Source: Cellulomonas humilata (GTDB lineage: Bacteria > Actinomycetota > Actinomycetes > Actinomycetales > Cellulomonadaceae). Taken from it: DNA of 64,000 nucleotides. The notes under the pieces were generated by a model that had not been told where the DNA came from, searched no databases, and saw only the letters and a list, made by a program, of their open reading frames with translations. Numbering within the stretch: the stretch's first letter is position 1; every line of letters starts with the position of its first letter. Made by a program: the position numbers and the translations under genes. The stretch covers positions 406,288-470,287 of the forward strand of contig NZ_JAUSVB010000004.1 in NCBI RefSeq assembly GCF_030814415.1, in the 5' to 3' direction. Shown here piece after piece: positions 48,613 to 58,436 of the stretch.

Positions 48613-49206
48613 TCAGGCGGTGACGGGCTCCAGCGTCGACCAGCCGCGCGACCGCGCCGCCGCTGCGGCCAGGACCCCGGTGACGGCCGTGGGGCTGTGC
48701 AGGCGACCGGACAGCGCCGCGTCCACGGCGTCGTCGAGCGCGACCCACACCGGCACCATCCCGGCCTCCTCGTCGGTCCGCGTGTGGCGGTCGGCGTCCG
48801 CCACCGGACGCAGGTCACGCGCCAGGAACACCCGGATCCGCTCGTCCGAGCCCCCGGGCGTGGTGAAGAAGTCGACCAGCCTCCACCACGATCCGGCGAC
48901 CAGGTCGGCCTCCTCGGCGAGCTCCCGGGCCGCGGCCACGACGAGCTCCTCGTCGGGGACGTCCCGCAGTCCGGCGGGCGGCTCCCAGAGCTCGGAGCGC
49001 ACCGGGTGCCGGTACTGCGAGAGCAGCAGGACGCGGTCGGCGTCGTCCAGCGCGATCACGGCCACGGCACCCGGGTGCGCGACGTACTCGCGGAGCACCT
49101 GCGTGTCCCCGAGATCCACCACGTCACCCACGAGGTCGAAGATCTTCCCCGCGTGGATCACCTCGTGCGACACGACGGGACGCGGTGCCTCGAGGTCAGC
49201 GACCAT
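48613..49206 (-). CDS. NUDIX hydrolase, ADP-ribose pyrophosphatase type
   Basis: A 197-residue protein. The Nudix box is complete: 'GLRDVPDEELVVAAARELAEEADL' (G-x5-E-x7-REUxEExxU, about residues 82-105). 'YRHPVRSELWEPPAG' before the box is typical of ADP-ribose pyrophosphatases. It corresponds to Rv1700, which follows pyrG in mycobacteria. Its ATG overlaps the pyrG stop (TGATG). Confidence 0.9.
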   Translation of the reverse strand: MVADLEAPRPVVSHEVIHAGKIFDLVGDVVDLGDTQVLREYVAHPGAVAVIALDDADRVLLLSQYRHPVRSELWEPPAGLRDVPDEELVVAAARELAEEADLVAGSWWRLVDFFTTPGGSDERIRVFLARDLRPVADADRHTRTDEEAGMVPVWVALDDAVDAALSGRLHSPTAVTGVLAAAAARSRGWSTLEPVTA

Positions 49207-50876
49207 CAGGACTCGTCGCCGCGCTGGGCGAGAGCAGCCTCGATGAGCCCGGCGAACAGCGGGTGCGCCCGGGTCGGACGCGACTTGAACTCCGGGTGCG
49301 CCTGCGTGGAGACGTAGTACGGGTGCACGTCGCGCGGCAGCTCGACGAACTCGACGAGCGAGGTGTCGGGCGAGACGCCGGAGATGACCAGGCCGGCCTC
49401 CTCGAGCTTGTCGCGGTACGCGTTGTTCACCTCGTAGCGGTGCCGGTGACGCTCGGAGACCTTCGTCGCGCCGTACGCCTCGGCGACGACCGACCCGGGC
49501 GTGAGCAGCGCCTCGTAGGCGCCCAGCCGCATGGTGCCGCCGAGGTCGCCGTCGCCGCCGACGATCGCGAGCTGCTCGGCCATCGTCGCGATGACCGGGT
49601 GCGCGGGGTCGGCGTCGAACTCGGACGACGACGCACCGTCGAGGCCGAGCATCGTGCGCGAGTACTCGATGACCATGCACTGCAGACCGAGGCAGATCCC
49701 GAGCGTCGGGATCAGGTTCTCGCGCGACCAGCGCAGCGCACCGAGCTTGCCCTCGATGCCCCGGACGCCGAAGCCACCGGGCACCAGCACCGCGTCGACG
49801 CCCTCGAGCGCCAGCCGGGCGCCCTCGGGCGTCTGGCAGTCGTCGGAGGTCACCCAGCGGATGACGACCTTGGTGTCGTGGTGGAAGCCGCCGGCGCGCA
49901 GGGCCTCGGTCACGGACAGGTAGGCGTCGGGCAGGTCGATGTACTTGCCGACGAGGGCGACCTCGACGCGGTGGGCCGGCTGGTGCACGCGGTGCAGCAG
50001 GTCGTCCCAGCCCTTCCAGACGACGTCCCGGAACGGGAGGCTGAGCCGCTGCACGACGTACGCGTCGAGCCCCTCGGAGTGCAGCACGCGCGGGATGTCG
50101 TAGATGCTCGGCGCATCCTTGGCGGTGACGACACCCTCGACGTCGACGTCGCACATCAGCGCGATCTTGCGCTTCGTGGCCTCGGGGACCTCGCGGTCCG
50201 CACGCAGGACGATGGCGTCCGGCTGGATGCCGATGCTGCGCAGGGCGGCGACGGAGTGCTGCGTCGGCTTGGTCTTGAGCTCGCCCGACGGACCGATGTA
50301 CGGCACGAGGGACACGTGCAGGAAGAACACGTTGTCGCGGCCGAGGTCGTGGCGCACCTGACGGGCTGCCTCGAGGAACGGCAGCGACTCGATGTCGCCG
50401 ACGGTGCCGCCGATCTCCGTGATGATCACGTCGATGTCGGCCTCCGCCTGCTGACGCATGCGGGTCTTGATCTCGTCGGTGATGTGCGGGATGACCTGCA
50501 CGGTGTCCCCGAGGTACTCGCCGCGACGCTCCTTGGCGATGACCTGCGAGTAGACCTGGCCGGTCGTCACGTTGGCCGAGCCGACGAGGTTGACGTCGAG
50601 GAACCGCTCGTAGTGGCCGACGTCCAGGTCGGTCTCGGCGCCGTCCTCGGTGACGAAGACCTCACCGTGCTGGAACGGGTTCATGGTGCCCGGGTCCACG
50701 TTGAGGTACGGGTCGAGCTTCTGCATCGTGACGCGAAGGCCACGGGAGCGAAGGAGTCGGCCGAGGCTGCTCGCCGTCAGACCCTTGCCGAGGGAGGAGG
50801 CGACACCCCCGGTGACGAAGATGTGCCGGGTCGTGGATTCCGACCGCCCGGAGAGTCGATGCGCGCGCTCTGTCAC
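49206..50876 (-). CDS. pyrG: CTP synthase
   Basis: A 556-residue enzyme making CTP from UTP and glutamine. The synthase domain starts '[23 protein letters not shown]' with the P-loop-like motif and has '[16 protein letters not shown]'. The glutamine amidotransferase domain has the nucleophile cysteine in '[10 protein letters not shown]', and '[15 protein letters not shown]' near the end carries the catalytic His-Glu. GTG 50876 is taken because TAGGTT lies 8 nt upstream. Coupled to the NUDIX gene. Confidence 0.97.
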   Translation of the reverse strand: MTERAHRLSGRSESTTRHIFVTGGVASSLGKGLTASSLGRLLRSRGLRVTMQKLDPYLNVDPGTMNPFQHGEVFVTEDGAETDLDVGHYERFLDVNLVGSANVTTGQVYSQVIAKERRGEYLGDTVQVIPHITDEIKTRMRQQAEADIDVIITEIGGTVGDIESLPFLEAARQVRHDLGRDNVFFLHVSLVPYIGPSGELKTKPTQHSVAALRSIGIQPDAIVLRADREVPEATKRKIALMCDVDVEGVVTAKDAPSIYDIPRVLHSEGLDAYVVQRLSLPFRDVVWKGWDDLLHRVHQPAHRVEVALVGKYIDLPDAYLSVTEALRAGGFHHDTKVVIRWVTSDDCQTPEGARLALEGVDAVLVPGGFGVRGIEGKLGALRWSRENLIPTLGICLGLQCMVIEYSRTMLGLDGASSSEFDADPAHPVIATMAEQLAIVGGDGDLGGTMRLGAYEALLTPGSVVAEAYGATKVSERHRHRYEVNNAYRDKLEEAGLVISGVSPDTSLVEFVELPRDVHPYYVSTQAHPEFKSRPTRAHPLFAGLIEAALAQRGDES

Positions 50877-50884
50877 GGGATTCC

Positions 50885-50890
50885 AACCTA
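50885..50890 (-). promoter_or_regulatory. Leaderless-type -10 of pyrG (TAGGTT)
   Basis: The hexamer ends 8 nt before the pyrG GTG. It gives pyrG its own promoter inside the long leftward gene series. Confidence 0.5.
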
Positions 50891-50947
50891 CCTGACGAAC
50901 GCCCGTTGCCGGAGAGCCGGACGGGGTGAGTCCGGACACGTCGGCCG

Positions 50948-52627
50948 TCAGGACAACGGTGCGCCCGGGTTCGCGGGGTCGGTGACGGGCACCGGTGCGG
51001 GCGGACGCGGCTGGGACTCGATCGTGCGGAAGTCCTGGAGCGTCGCGCGGTCTCCCGCGAGCACGGCACCGGCGACGACGAGAGACGCGATGACCGCACC
51101 GCCCGCCGCGGCTCCGAGCGCGGTGACCGGGCCGTGTCCGGCGACCTCGGCGACCGCGTCCACCACCCACCGGCCCGCGAGCGCGCCGACTGCGGCCCCG
51201 GCGACGAGCACGACTGCCGCCCGGGTCACCCCGGCGGTCGCGGGACGCCCGGCCGCGCGGCGCAGCAGGACGACCGCGAGCGTGCCGCCGACGAGCATGC
51301 CGAGCGAGCCGGCCTGGGCGAGCGCGAGCAGGGTCGCCGCGGGGTCGTCACCGGCGGGTGCGAGCGCGGCGGCGAGCAGCGGTGTCGCGACGACGACCGT
51401 GCCCCAGCCCACGACGTTGGCCGTGATCGCCGACCGTCCGCGCTCGAGCGCGTACAGCGCCCGGGACGCGTGGAACATGAGCGCGAACCCGAGCAGGCCG
51501 GGGGCCATCCACGTGATCGCCGTGGTCATCGCCTCCATCGCCGGTCCGCCGTCCGCGATCCAGACGAAGAGGTCGGTCACGGCCGGCGCGGCCGCCACCA
51601 GCACGGCAGCCCCCAAGGCCGCCGCCGCCAGGACCGCGCGCAGGGTGCCGGACGCCATCCGTGCGAACGCGTCGTGCTCGCCGGACGCGGCCCGCTGCGC
51701 GAGCCGAGGGAACGTGGACGTGGCCAGCGGGACGACGAGCACCGCGTACGGCAGGAGGTAGACCTGCTGCGACCAGAGGTAGACCGACCACGTGCCGACG
51801 CTGCCGCGGTCGTTGGCCACCAGCAGCGCCACGAGCACGGAGAGCTGCTGTGCCACGAGCGAGCCGACCCCGGCGAACGCGAGCACGGCCAGCCGTCGGC
51901 CGACCCCGGGCGGGAACCGCAGCGTCGGTCGGATCCGCACGCCGAGCCGGTGGACCGGCACGAACATCGGGAAGCACATCGCCGCGACGCCGAGGGTGGT
52001 TCCCCAGCCGAGCACGGCGAGCGCTCCGTCCGCGACGGCGGCCGGGTCGTCGACCTCCCCGTCGGCCAGCGCCGCATAGACGAGGTAGGTCGTGATCACG
52101 ACCAGGGACGACAGGACGGGGGCGAACGCCGGCCAGAAGAACTTCTTGTGCGCCTGGAGCACCGCGTACAGCAGCACCGCGATGCCGTACATCGGGACCT
52201 GGACGGCGAAGACGGCGATGAAGTACTGCAGGAGCCCTTGCTCCGCCTCGTCGAGCTTCGGCCACACGGACGCGATCAGCCCGCTGGCTGCGGCGAGGGC
52301 GGCGCCGAGCGGTACCAGCACCAGCAGCGTCCAGCCGAACGTCGCCGACGTGATCGCGTCGACGTCCTTGCGCAGCGCGCGCGACACGGGCAGTGCAAGC
52401 ACCGGGATCAGCGCCCCCGCGAGCGCCCCGCCCGCGGCAACCTCGAACAGGACGTTGGGCAGCGTGTTCGCGGCGTTGTAGACCCCGCCGATGCTCCCCT
52501 CGCGGAACGCGTACGCCTGGACGAGGTACCGGCCGAACCCGAGCACGCGGCTCAGGACCGTCACGGCCGCGATCATGACCGCGGCACCACCGAGCCCGGC
52601 GACCAAGCGCCGCGCCGTGGGGCTCAC
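50948..52627 (-). CDS. MurJ/MviN-like lipid flippase
   Basis: A 559-residue MOP-superfamily membrane protein with about 14 segments. '[54 protein letters not shown]' corresponds to MurJ helices 1-2, and '[26 protein letters not shown]' to helix 8. It lacks the cytoplasmic pseudokinase tail of mycobacterial MviN. It may be the peptidoglycan lipid II flippase or a paralogue; another murJ outside the window cannot be excluded. GTG start overlaps the upstream stop. Confidence 0.85.
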   Translation of the reverse strand: MSPTARRLVAGLGGAAVMIAAVTVLSRVLGFGRYLVQAYAFREGSIGGVYNAANTLPNVLFEVAAGGALAGALIPVLALPVSRALRKDVDAITSATFGWTLLVLVPLGAALAAASGLIASVWPKLDEAEQGLLQYFIAVFAVQVPMYGIAVLLYAVLQAHKKFFWPAFAPVLSSLVVITTYLVYAALADGEVDDPAAVADGALAVLGWGTTLGVAAMCFPMFVPVHRLGVRIRPTLRFPPGVGRRLAVLAFAGVGSLVAQQLSVLVALLVANDRGSVGTWSVYLWSQQVYLLPYAVLVVPLATSTFPRLAQRAASGEHDAFARMASGTLRAVLAAAALGAAVLVAAAPAVTDLFVWIADGGPAMEAMTTAITWMAPGLLGFALMFHASRALYALERGRSAITANVVGWGTVVVATPLLAAALAPAGDDPAATLLALAQAGSLGMLVGGTLAVVLLRRAAGRPATAGVTRAAVVLVAGAAVGALAGRWVVDAVAEVAGHGPVTALGAAAGGAVIASLVVAGAVLAGDRATLQDFRTIESQPRPPAPVPVTDPANPGAPLS

Positions 52628-53514
52628 GCGGACCGGCCCGCCGGCGGGTCGACGGGACGTCGACCCCAGCCGTCGATGTCCCGCAGCACGGGGGTGCGCT
52701 CGATCACGCGCGTGAAGCTGACCTTCTCGCTGGCGACCGTCAGCGCTACGACGACGCCGAGCGCAGCGAGCCGGACAGGTCGGGGGGCGCTCAGCACGAT
52801 CGCCGTGCCGAGCGTCGCGCCCAGCGCGTTGGCACCACCGTCACCGAGCATGTCGGCCTCGGCGAGATCCTGGTCCATCGCTGCACCCACCACGCCGAGC
52901 ACCGCGGCGCCTGCCCCGGCGCCACCGCCCGCGCTCAGGCCCAGCGGAGCCGCGACGAGCGTCGCCGCCTTGAGGGCGCGGCCCGGCCGCAGGTCGAGCA
53001 GGTTCAGCAGGTTGGCGCTCGACGCGACCAGCGCGCCCGACGCGGCGACATCAGCGAGCCAGCCGACCGTCGAGCGACGCGTGCCGTCGGGCCGCTGCAG
53101 GGGCGTCGCCGCGGCTGCCGCGACGAGCGCTCCCGCACCGATGCCGAGCACCTTGAGACCGCCCGTGGTGAGCTCACCATGCGCGAGCGCACCGAGGTGC
53201 CCCCGCAGGCCCTTGCGACGCGTGCTGGTGTCCTCGCCGAGGTCGTCGACGAGCCCGAAGGCCGCGCCCGACGCCGTCGCCACCGTGAGCGCCACCGCGC
53301 CGCGCGTCGAGGGTGCTCCGACGAGGCCTCCGGCGAGAAGTCCCGCAGCGACGGCCGGTCCTTCGAGCAGGCTGATCGGCTCGCCCCTGTGGTTCGTGCG
53401 GGTCCAGCGCGCCTGACCACCCGGCGCCTGCGCGTCGAGCGCGCCGCGCACGACCGCGGTCACCGCACTCGCGACGACACCGGTGAGGAGGCGGCGCGGC
53501 AGCCCGACCGTCAT
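52624..53514 (-). CDS. PNPT (MraY/WecA)-like membrane protein, degenerate
   Basis: A 296-residue membrane protein. 'FGLVDDLGED', 'NLLNLLDLRPGRALK' and 'DMLGDGGANALGATLG' align with the metal and nucleotide motifs of polyprenyl-phosphate phosphosugar transferases (DDxxD, N-x-x-N-x-x-D, GD-x-G-x-x-x-LG). But the C-terminal His-rich HIHHH motif of MraY is missing and the protein is shorter (MraY about 360). It could be a degenerate transferase or a regulatory relative. ATGA and GTGA overlaps couple it to steB and the murJ-like gene. Function unproven. Confidence 0.7.
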   Translation of the reverse strand: MTVGLPRRLLTGVVASAVTAVVRGALDAQAPGGQARWTRTNHRGEPISLLEGPAVAAGLLAGGLVGAPSTRGAVALTVATASGAAFGLVDDLGEDTSTRRKGLRGHLGALAHGELTTGGLKVLGIGAGALVAAAAATPLQRPDGTRRSTVGWLADVAASGALVASSANLLNLLDLRPGRALKAATLVAAPLGLSAGGGAGAGAAVLGVVGAAMDQDLAEADMLGDGGANALGATLGTAIVLSAPRPVRLAALGVVVALTVASEKVSFTRVIERTPVLRDIDGWGRRPVDPPAGRSA

Positions 53515-54542
53515 CCCTCGGTCCCGGCGGTCTCGCCCACGCCCTCGGGCACCCGCGGCGAGCGGTCGACCGGCGGGAGCTCCACTGCTGCAGGCAGCGG
53601 CGTCTCGTTCTCGCCGAAGCCGTAGTGCCCGTTGGTCCCGGCGATCCGACCCGCGAGAGCGAGCGGCACGTTGACCTGCCCGGTGACGACCTCGGTTCCC
53701 GAGACGGTCGTCAGGGTCGACGCCAGGTCCTGGTCGGCGAGCACGGCGTCGGTGAGGCTGCCCTCGCCGCGGGGTCCGTCGGCGAGCACGGCACCCGACG
53801 ACAGCTCCTGGGCCGCGCTCAGCACGGCGAGCTGGGCGGCGAAGGACTCGTCGGGCACAGCGGTGGGCGTCGCACCCTCGGCCGGCTGCTCGAACGGCAC
53901 GCCGAGCACGACGATCGCGTCGGCGGGCACGGTGACCTGGTCCGCGACGGTCACCAGCGGGCTGTCGCTCTCGCTCGACGACAGGAGCTGCAGCAGCACG
54001 GAGGCGTCGTCGGAGAGCACGTCCGGGTTGCTCGGGTCCGACGTGACGAGCGCCTGCACGAGGGCGGAGGCGAGCTCCTCCTCCACGCCGGCGTCGTCGG
54101 CCGGGACCGGGTCGAGGTACGTGAGCAGCTGACCGACCAGGGCCTGCCGGAACGTCCGCGCGTCGGGGTCCGCCCAGGTCTCGGTCAAGGTCACGTGCGC
54201 CGTGACGCTCGCGCCGGACTCCGCGAGCCGCTCGTCGATCGCGGTCCGGGTCGACTCGTCGACCTCGCCGAGCGCGATGACGGCCACGCGACGGTCGGTG
54301 AGCGACCCGTCGAGCAGCTGCGGTCCTGCGGCGTCGATGTACGTCTCGGCGTCCTGCAGGGCGCCGGTCGTCGTGTCGAGCTCGGCGCGCAGCGCGTCCT
54401 TCTCCCCGCGCAGCTGCTCGACCTGGCCGGTGAGCGTGTCCCCGATCGTCTCCTTGAGCGGGCCCGCGCCGAGCGCGATGCCGACGGCGAGCGCGAGGAA
54501 GACCGAGATGAGCGAGACGATGTGGTAGCGGAAGTCGATCAC
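53511..54542 (-). CDS. steB: SteB/MctB-like envelope protein (DUF3186)
   Basis: A 343-residue protein: one N-terminal membrane helix ('YHIVSLISVFLALAVGIALGAG'), a coiled coil ('GQVEQLRGEKDALRAELDTTTGALQDAETYI'), and an extracytoplasmic alpha/beta domain. It matches Rv1698 (annotated copper transporter MctB) and Corynebacterium SteB, which with SteA acts in cytokinesis. Starts GTG at 54542. SteA lies 73 bp upstream. Confidence 0.85.
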   Translation of the reverse strand: MIDFRYHIVSLISVFLALAVGIALGAGPLKETIGDTLTGQVEQLRGEKDALRAELDTTTGALQDAETYIDAAGPQLLDGSLTDRRVAVIALGEVDESTRTAIDERLAESGASVTAHVTLTETWADPDARTFRQALVGQLLTYLDPVPADDAGVEEELASALVQALVTSDPSNPDVLSDDASVLLQLLSSSESDSPLVTVADQVTVPADAIVVLGVPFEQPAEGATPTAVPDESFAAQLAVLSAAQELSSGAVLADGPRGEGSLTDAVLADQDLASTLTTVSGTEVVTGQVNVPLALAGRIAGTNGHYGFGENETPLPAAVELPPVDRSPRVPEGVGETAGTEG

Positions 54543-54615
54543 AGTGCGAGGTCTCCGTCGGGTACGTCACCGGCGAGGACCGGGACCAGGTGCAGGGTGC
54601 GGGCAGCGGCAGGGG

Positions 54616-55794
54616 TCATCCGAAGAGACCGCCCACCCACGAGGTGATGTCATCGAGGCGGGCCCCGGAGAGGCCGATCAAGGTCTGGCCCGCTGCGGTC
54701 GAGGCGAGCGCCACGCCGAGGGCGAGGAGCCCGGACAGGACCAGGAGCGTGAGCTGGAGGTTCGAGATCCGGTTCCGGTAGAGCCGCGACACACCCTTCG
54801 CGTCGACCAGCTTGCTGCCGACCCGCAGGCGCGTGAGGAACGTGCTCGCCATGCCGGAACGGCCCTTGTCGAGGAACTCCACCAGCGTGGCGTGCGTGCC
54901 GACGGCGACGATGAGCTCGGCGCCCTTGTCGTCGGCGAGGAGCATGGCGACGTCCTCGCTCGTGCCCGTGGCCGGGAACACGACGTGCTTGACGTCGAGC
55001 TGCTCCACACGGGCGAGACCGGGCGCACGGCCGTCGCGATAGGCGTGCACGACCACCTCCGCACCGCACATCAGTGCGCGGTCGGAGACGGAGTCCATGT
55101 CGCCGACGATGAGGTCGGGCTTCCACCCGGCGTCCAGGATCGCGTCCGCTCCCCCGTCGACCCCGATGAGCACCGGCCGGTACTCGCGGATGTACGGGCG
55201 CAGCGTGACGAGGTCTTCCTTGTAGTGGTACCCGCGCACGACGATGAGCACGTGCCGACCGTCGATCTCGGTCGAGATGTCCGGCACCCCGATGCCGTCG
55301 AGCAGCAGGTCCCGCTCGCGACGCAGGTAGTCCATCGTGTTCGCCGCGAACGACTCGAGCTGCACGGAGAGGCCGGCGCGGGCCTCCTCCATCGCTGCCG
55401 ACACGCTCGCCTCGGTCTGCAGCACACCCTCGGCGACGAGCGTGTCGCCGTCGTACACCGCCGCGTCGACGATCCGCAGCCGATGCCCCTCGGGGACGGC
55501 CATGACGTCCGCGCCGAGGTCGTCGATCAGCGGGATGCCCGCCTCGATGAGGATCTCCGGGCCCAGGTTGGGGTACCGGCCCGACGTCGAGCGCGCCGCG
55601 TTGAGCACGACCGACGGCTGGCACGCCACGAGCGCCTCGGCGGAGACCCGGTCGAGGTCGAGGTGGTCGATGACCGCGATGTCACCGGGGCGCAGGCGCT
55701 TGGTCAGCGCCTTGGTCCGGGGGTCGACACGTGCCGGACCGGCCGCGACGCCGGCTTCGGGCAGGGCGGTGCGCTTGCGCAGGGAGGCTCTCAT
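54616..55794 (-). CDS. steA: SteA, cytokinesis protein with thiamin pyrophosphokinase-like fold
   Basis: A 392-residue protein homologous to Rv1697. 'VLIGVDGGADAILDAGWKPDLIVGDMDSVSD' (about 205-235) is a thiamin pyrophosphokinase-like metal/nucleotide motif. The C-terminus has one membrane helix ('LQLTLLVLSGLLALGVALASTA'). In Corynebacterium SteA and SteB form a complex at the septum that links division to cell-wall cutting. It starts 6 bp after recN. Confidence 0.88.
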   Translation of the reverse strand: MRASLRKRTALPEAGVAAGPARVDPRTKALTKRLRPGDIAVIDHLDLDRVSAEALVACQPSVVLNAARSTSGRYPNLGPEILIEAGIPLIDDLGADVMAVPEGHRLRIVDAAVYDGDTLVAEGVLQTEASVSAAMEEARAGLSVQLESFAANTMDYLRRERDLLLDGIGVPDISTEIDGRHVLIVVRGYHYKEDLVTLRPYIREYRPVLIGVDGGADAILDAGWKPDLIVGDMDSVSDRALMCGAEVVVHAYRDGRAPGLARVEQLDVKHVVFPATGTSEDVAMLLADDKGAELIVAVGTHATLVEFLDKGRSGMASTFLTRLRVGSKLVDAKGVSRLYRNRISNLQLTLLVLSGLLALGVALASTAAGQTLIGLSGARLDDITSWVGGLFG

Positions 55795-55800
55795 CGCCGC

Positions 55801-57531
55801 TCATCGTCCCACGGACGAGAGCTCGAGCAGTTCTGCGGCATGCGTCCGCGCCGCGTCGGAGTCCTCCTGACCGGACAGCATGCGGGCCAGCTCGCGTACG
55901 CGCTCGTCCCGCGTGACCAAACGCACGTCCGACTCGGTGACCACGTCGACCCCGTCGGCGGTCGACTTGGTGACCACGAGGTGGTGGTCGGCGAAGGCCG
56001 CGACCTGCGCGAGGTGGGTCACGACGAGCACCTGGCTGCCCTGCGCGAGCGCCGACAACCGTCGACCGACCTCGACCGCCGCCCGGCCACCGACGCCCGC
56101 GTCGACCTCGTCGAACACGAAGGTGCCCGGCCGCGTGGCGCCGGGGGCCGTGGCGAGCGCGACCTCGATGGCGAGCATCACGCGGGACAGCTCGCCGCCG
56201 GACGCGCCCTTGCCCAGCGGTCGCGCGGGCGCCCCGGCGTGCGGGACGAGAAGCATCTCGACGCGGTCGGCGCCGTGTGGTCCGGGCTCGTCCGCGGCAT
56301 CGACGACCACCCGCAGCTCGGCACCGCCCATCGCCAGTCCCGAGAGCTCCTCGGAGACCACGCCGGACAACCGCTCGGCACCGCCGAGCCGCCCCGCGGT
56401 CAGCGCTTCGGCCAGCGTGCCCAGCTCGTCGTCGAGCCGCCCGCGGGCGTCGCGCAGCTCGGCGATGCGCTCGTCGCCGCCGTCGAGGTCGAGCAGGCGA
56501 CGGCCGGCGGTGTCCGCCCAGGCCAGCACCTCGGTCACGGTCGAGCCGTAGCTGCGCGTCAGGGTGCCCAGCTCGGCACGACGACGCTGCGCGGCGTCGA
56601 GGCGCAGCGGGTCCGCCTGCAGGTCCTCCAGGTAGGCGGCCAGGTCGGTGGAGACGTCCGCGAGCAGGTACCCGGCCTCGGCGATGCGCGTGGTCAGCGC
56701 GGCGAGCGCCGGGTCGTGCGAGCCCTCGTGCTCCAGCAGCCGACGCGCGAGCTCGATCGTGCCGACGGCCGCGGAACCCTCGTCGGCCCCGTCCTCGCCG
56801 ACGAGCGCCGCGTGCGCCCCCGCCGCCGCGGTCCGCAGGTCCTCGGCGTGCGAGAGCCGGTCGACCTCCTCGGCGAGCGTGACGTCCTCGGCGGGCTGCG
56901 GGTCCACCCGCTCCACCTCGGCCAGGCCGAGGCGCAGCAGCTCGGCCTCGCGCGTCCGGTCCCGAGCCTGGTCGACCAGCTCCGTGAGCTCCGCGTCCAC
57001 GCGTGCGCGCTCGACCCAGGCGGCGCGGTAGCGAACGAGCACCTCGCGGTGCGCGGCCCCGACGAACTCGTCGAGCGCCTCCCGCTGCACGGAAGGTGAC
57101 CGCAGCCGTGCCTGGTCGGCCTGCCCGTGCACGGTGACCAGCTCGTCCGCGAGCTCGGCGAGCACTCCCTGCGGGACGGACCGCCCGCCCACGTACGCAC
57201 GCGAGCGGCCCGCAACGCCGTCCGTACCGGCGCCGACCGTCCGCAGGAGCACCAGGCTGCCGTCGTCGTCGAGCTCGGCACCGGCCTCCGCGGCCCGCTC
57301 GAGCGCCGCGCCACCCGCGGCCAGCACGACACGCCCCTCGACCGCCGCCGTCGTCGACCCGACGCGCACCGTCGCCGGGTCCGCCTTGCCGCCGAGCAGC
57401 AGGTTGAGGGCGGTGAGCACCATCGTCTTCCCGGCGCCCGTCTCGCCGGTCAGGACCGTCAGCCCCGGTCCCAGCTCGACGTGCGCCCGGCCGATGACGC
57501 CGAGGTTGTCGATGCGGATCTCCTCGATCAC
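55801..57531 (-). CDS. recN: DNA repair protein RecN
   Basis: A 576-residue SMC-like ATPase for double-strand break repair. Walker A 'GETGAGKTMVLTALNLLLGG' is at the N-terminus, a coiled-coil middle of about 300 residues follows, and the C-terminal half has 'GASGGELSRVMLAIEVAL' (signature) and 'TFVFDEVDAGVGG' (Walker B). GTG 57531 overlaps the nadK stop (GTGA). I found no LexA box directly before it. Confidence 0.95.
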   Translation of the reverse strand: MIEEIRIDNLGVIGRAHVELGPGLTVLTGETGAGKTMVLTALNLLLGGKADPATVRVGSTTAAVEGRVVLAAGGAALERAAEAGAELDDDGSLVLLRTVGAGTDGVAGRSRAYVGGRSVPQGVLAELADELVTVHGQADQARLRSPSVQREALDEFVGAAHREVLVRYRAAWVERARVDAELTELVDQARDRTREAELLRLGLAEVERVDPQPAEDVTLAEEVDRLSHAEDLRTAAAGAHAALVGEDGADEGSAAVGTIELARRLLEHEGSHDPALAALTTRIAEAGYLLADVSTDLAAYLEDLQADPLRLDAAQRRRAELGTLTRSYGSTVTEVLAWADTAGRRLLDLDGGDERIAELRDARGRLDDELGTLAEALTAGRLGGAERLSGVVSEELSGLAMGGAELRVVVDAADEPGPHGADRVEMLLVPHAGAPARPLGKGASGGELSRVMLAIEVALATAPGATRPGTFVFDEVDAGVGGRAAVEVGRRLSALAQGSQVLVVTHLAQVAAFADHHLVVTKSTADGVDVVTESDVRLVTRDERVRELARMLSGQEDSDAARTHAAELLELSSVGR

Positions 57532-58436
57532 GCCGTGACCTCCGGGGTCGTGGGTCGAGCGGTGGGTCGTGCGGACGGCCGGGGTGCGCTCGCCCGACCG
57601 CGCCACCCGTCGACCGGCAGCCCGAACTTGTTCACGAGCCGGGTGGTGAACGGCGCCGGCGTCAGCCGTGCGAGCCGCACCGGGATGTCGCTGCGCGTGA
57701 CCTCCACCCGCGAACCCGGGGGGACCTCGAGGCGTCGGCGTCCGTCGAGCGTCACCAGGCCCGCGGCGGGCGACCGTTCGAGCACCTCGACGGCGAGCCT
57801 GCTGCGGGGGCCGACGACGAGCGGCCGCGCGAACAGCGCGTGGGCGGAGATCGGGACGAGGATCATGCCGTCCACGTCCGGCCACACCACGGGGCCGCCG
57901 GCGGAGAACGCGTGCGCGGTCGAGCCCGTGGCGGTGGCCGCGACGATGCCGTCGCAACCGAACGACGACAGCGGGTGGCCGTCGACCTCCAGGAGCACCT
58001 CGAGCATGCGGGAGCGGTCGACCTTCTCCAGTGCCGCCTCGTTGAGCGCCCACCCGGTGCCGGTGCTCCCGTCCGGTCGCAGGACGCGCACGTCGAGGGT
58101 GCCTCGCTCCTCGACGTCGAACTCGCCTGCGGTCAGGCGCCGCACGGCCTCGCCGATGTCCTCGCGCTCGCTCTCGGCCAGGAACCCGACGTGCCCGAGG
58201 TTCACGCCCAGCAGCGGTACGGAGGTCCCGCGCGTCAGCTCGGCCGCCCGCAGGATCGTCCCGTCGCCCCCGAGCACGATGGCGAGCTCGAAGGCCGGCA
58301 GGTCCGCCGCGACGGCGTCCTCCGCAGCCAGGACGGCCTCGACGCCCGCTCGTTCGAGCTCACGGACGGCGTCGTGGGTGGCCGACACGGCCTCCTCGCG
58401 GCCACCGTGGGTGACCACCAGGGCGCGCCGGGTCAC
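57528..58436 (-). CDS. nadK: NAD kinase
   Basis: A 302-residue ATP-NAD kinase making NADP. 'LGGDGTILRAAEL' is the GGDGT motif, 'NLGHVGFLAE' and 'NEAALEKVDRSRML' bind NAD, and 'GSTAHAFSAGGPVVWPD' is the conserved C-terminal motif. The tail of about 30 residues is Arg/Pro-rich. GTGA overlaps at both ends. Confidence 0.96.
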   Translation of the reverse strand: MTRRALVVTHGGREEAVSATHDAVRELERAGVEAVLAAEDAVAADLPAFELAIVLGGDGTILRAAELTRGTSVPLLGVNLGHVGFLAESEREDIGEAVRRLTAGEFDVEERGTLDVRVLRPDGSTGTGWALNEAALEKVDRSRMLEVLLEVDGHPLSSFGCDGIVAATATGSTAHAFSAGGPVVWPDVDGMILVPISAHALFARPLVVGPRSRLAVEVLERSPAAGLVTLDGRRRLEVPPGSRVEVTRSDIPVRLARLTPAPFTTRLVNKFGLPVDGWRGRASAPRPSARPTARPTTPEVTA

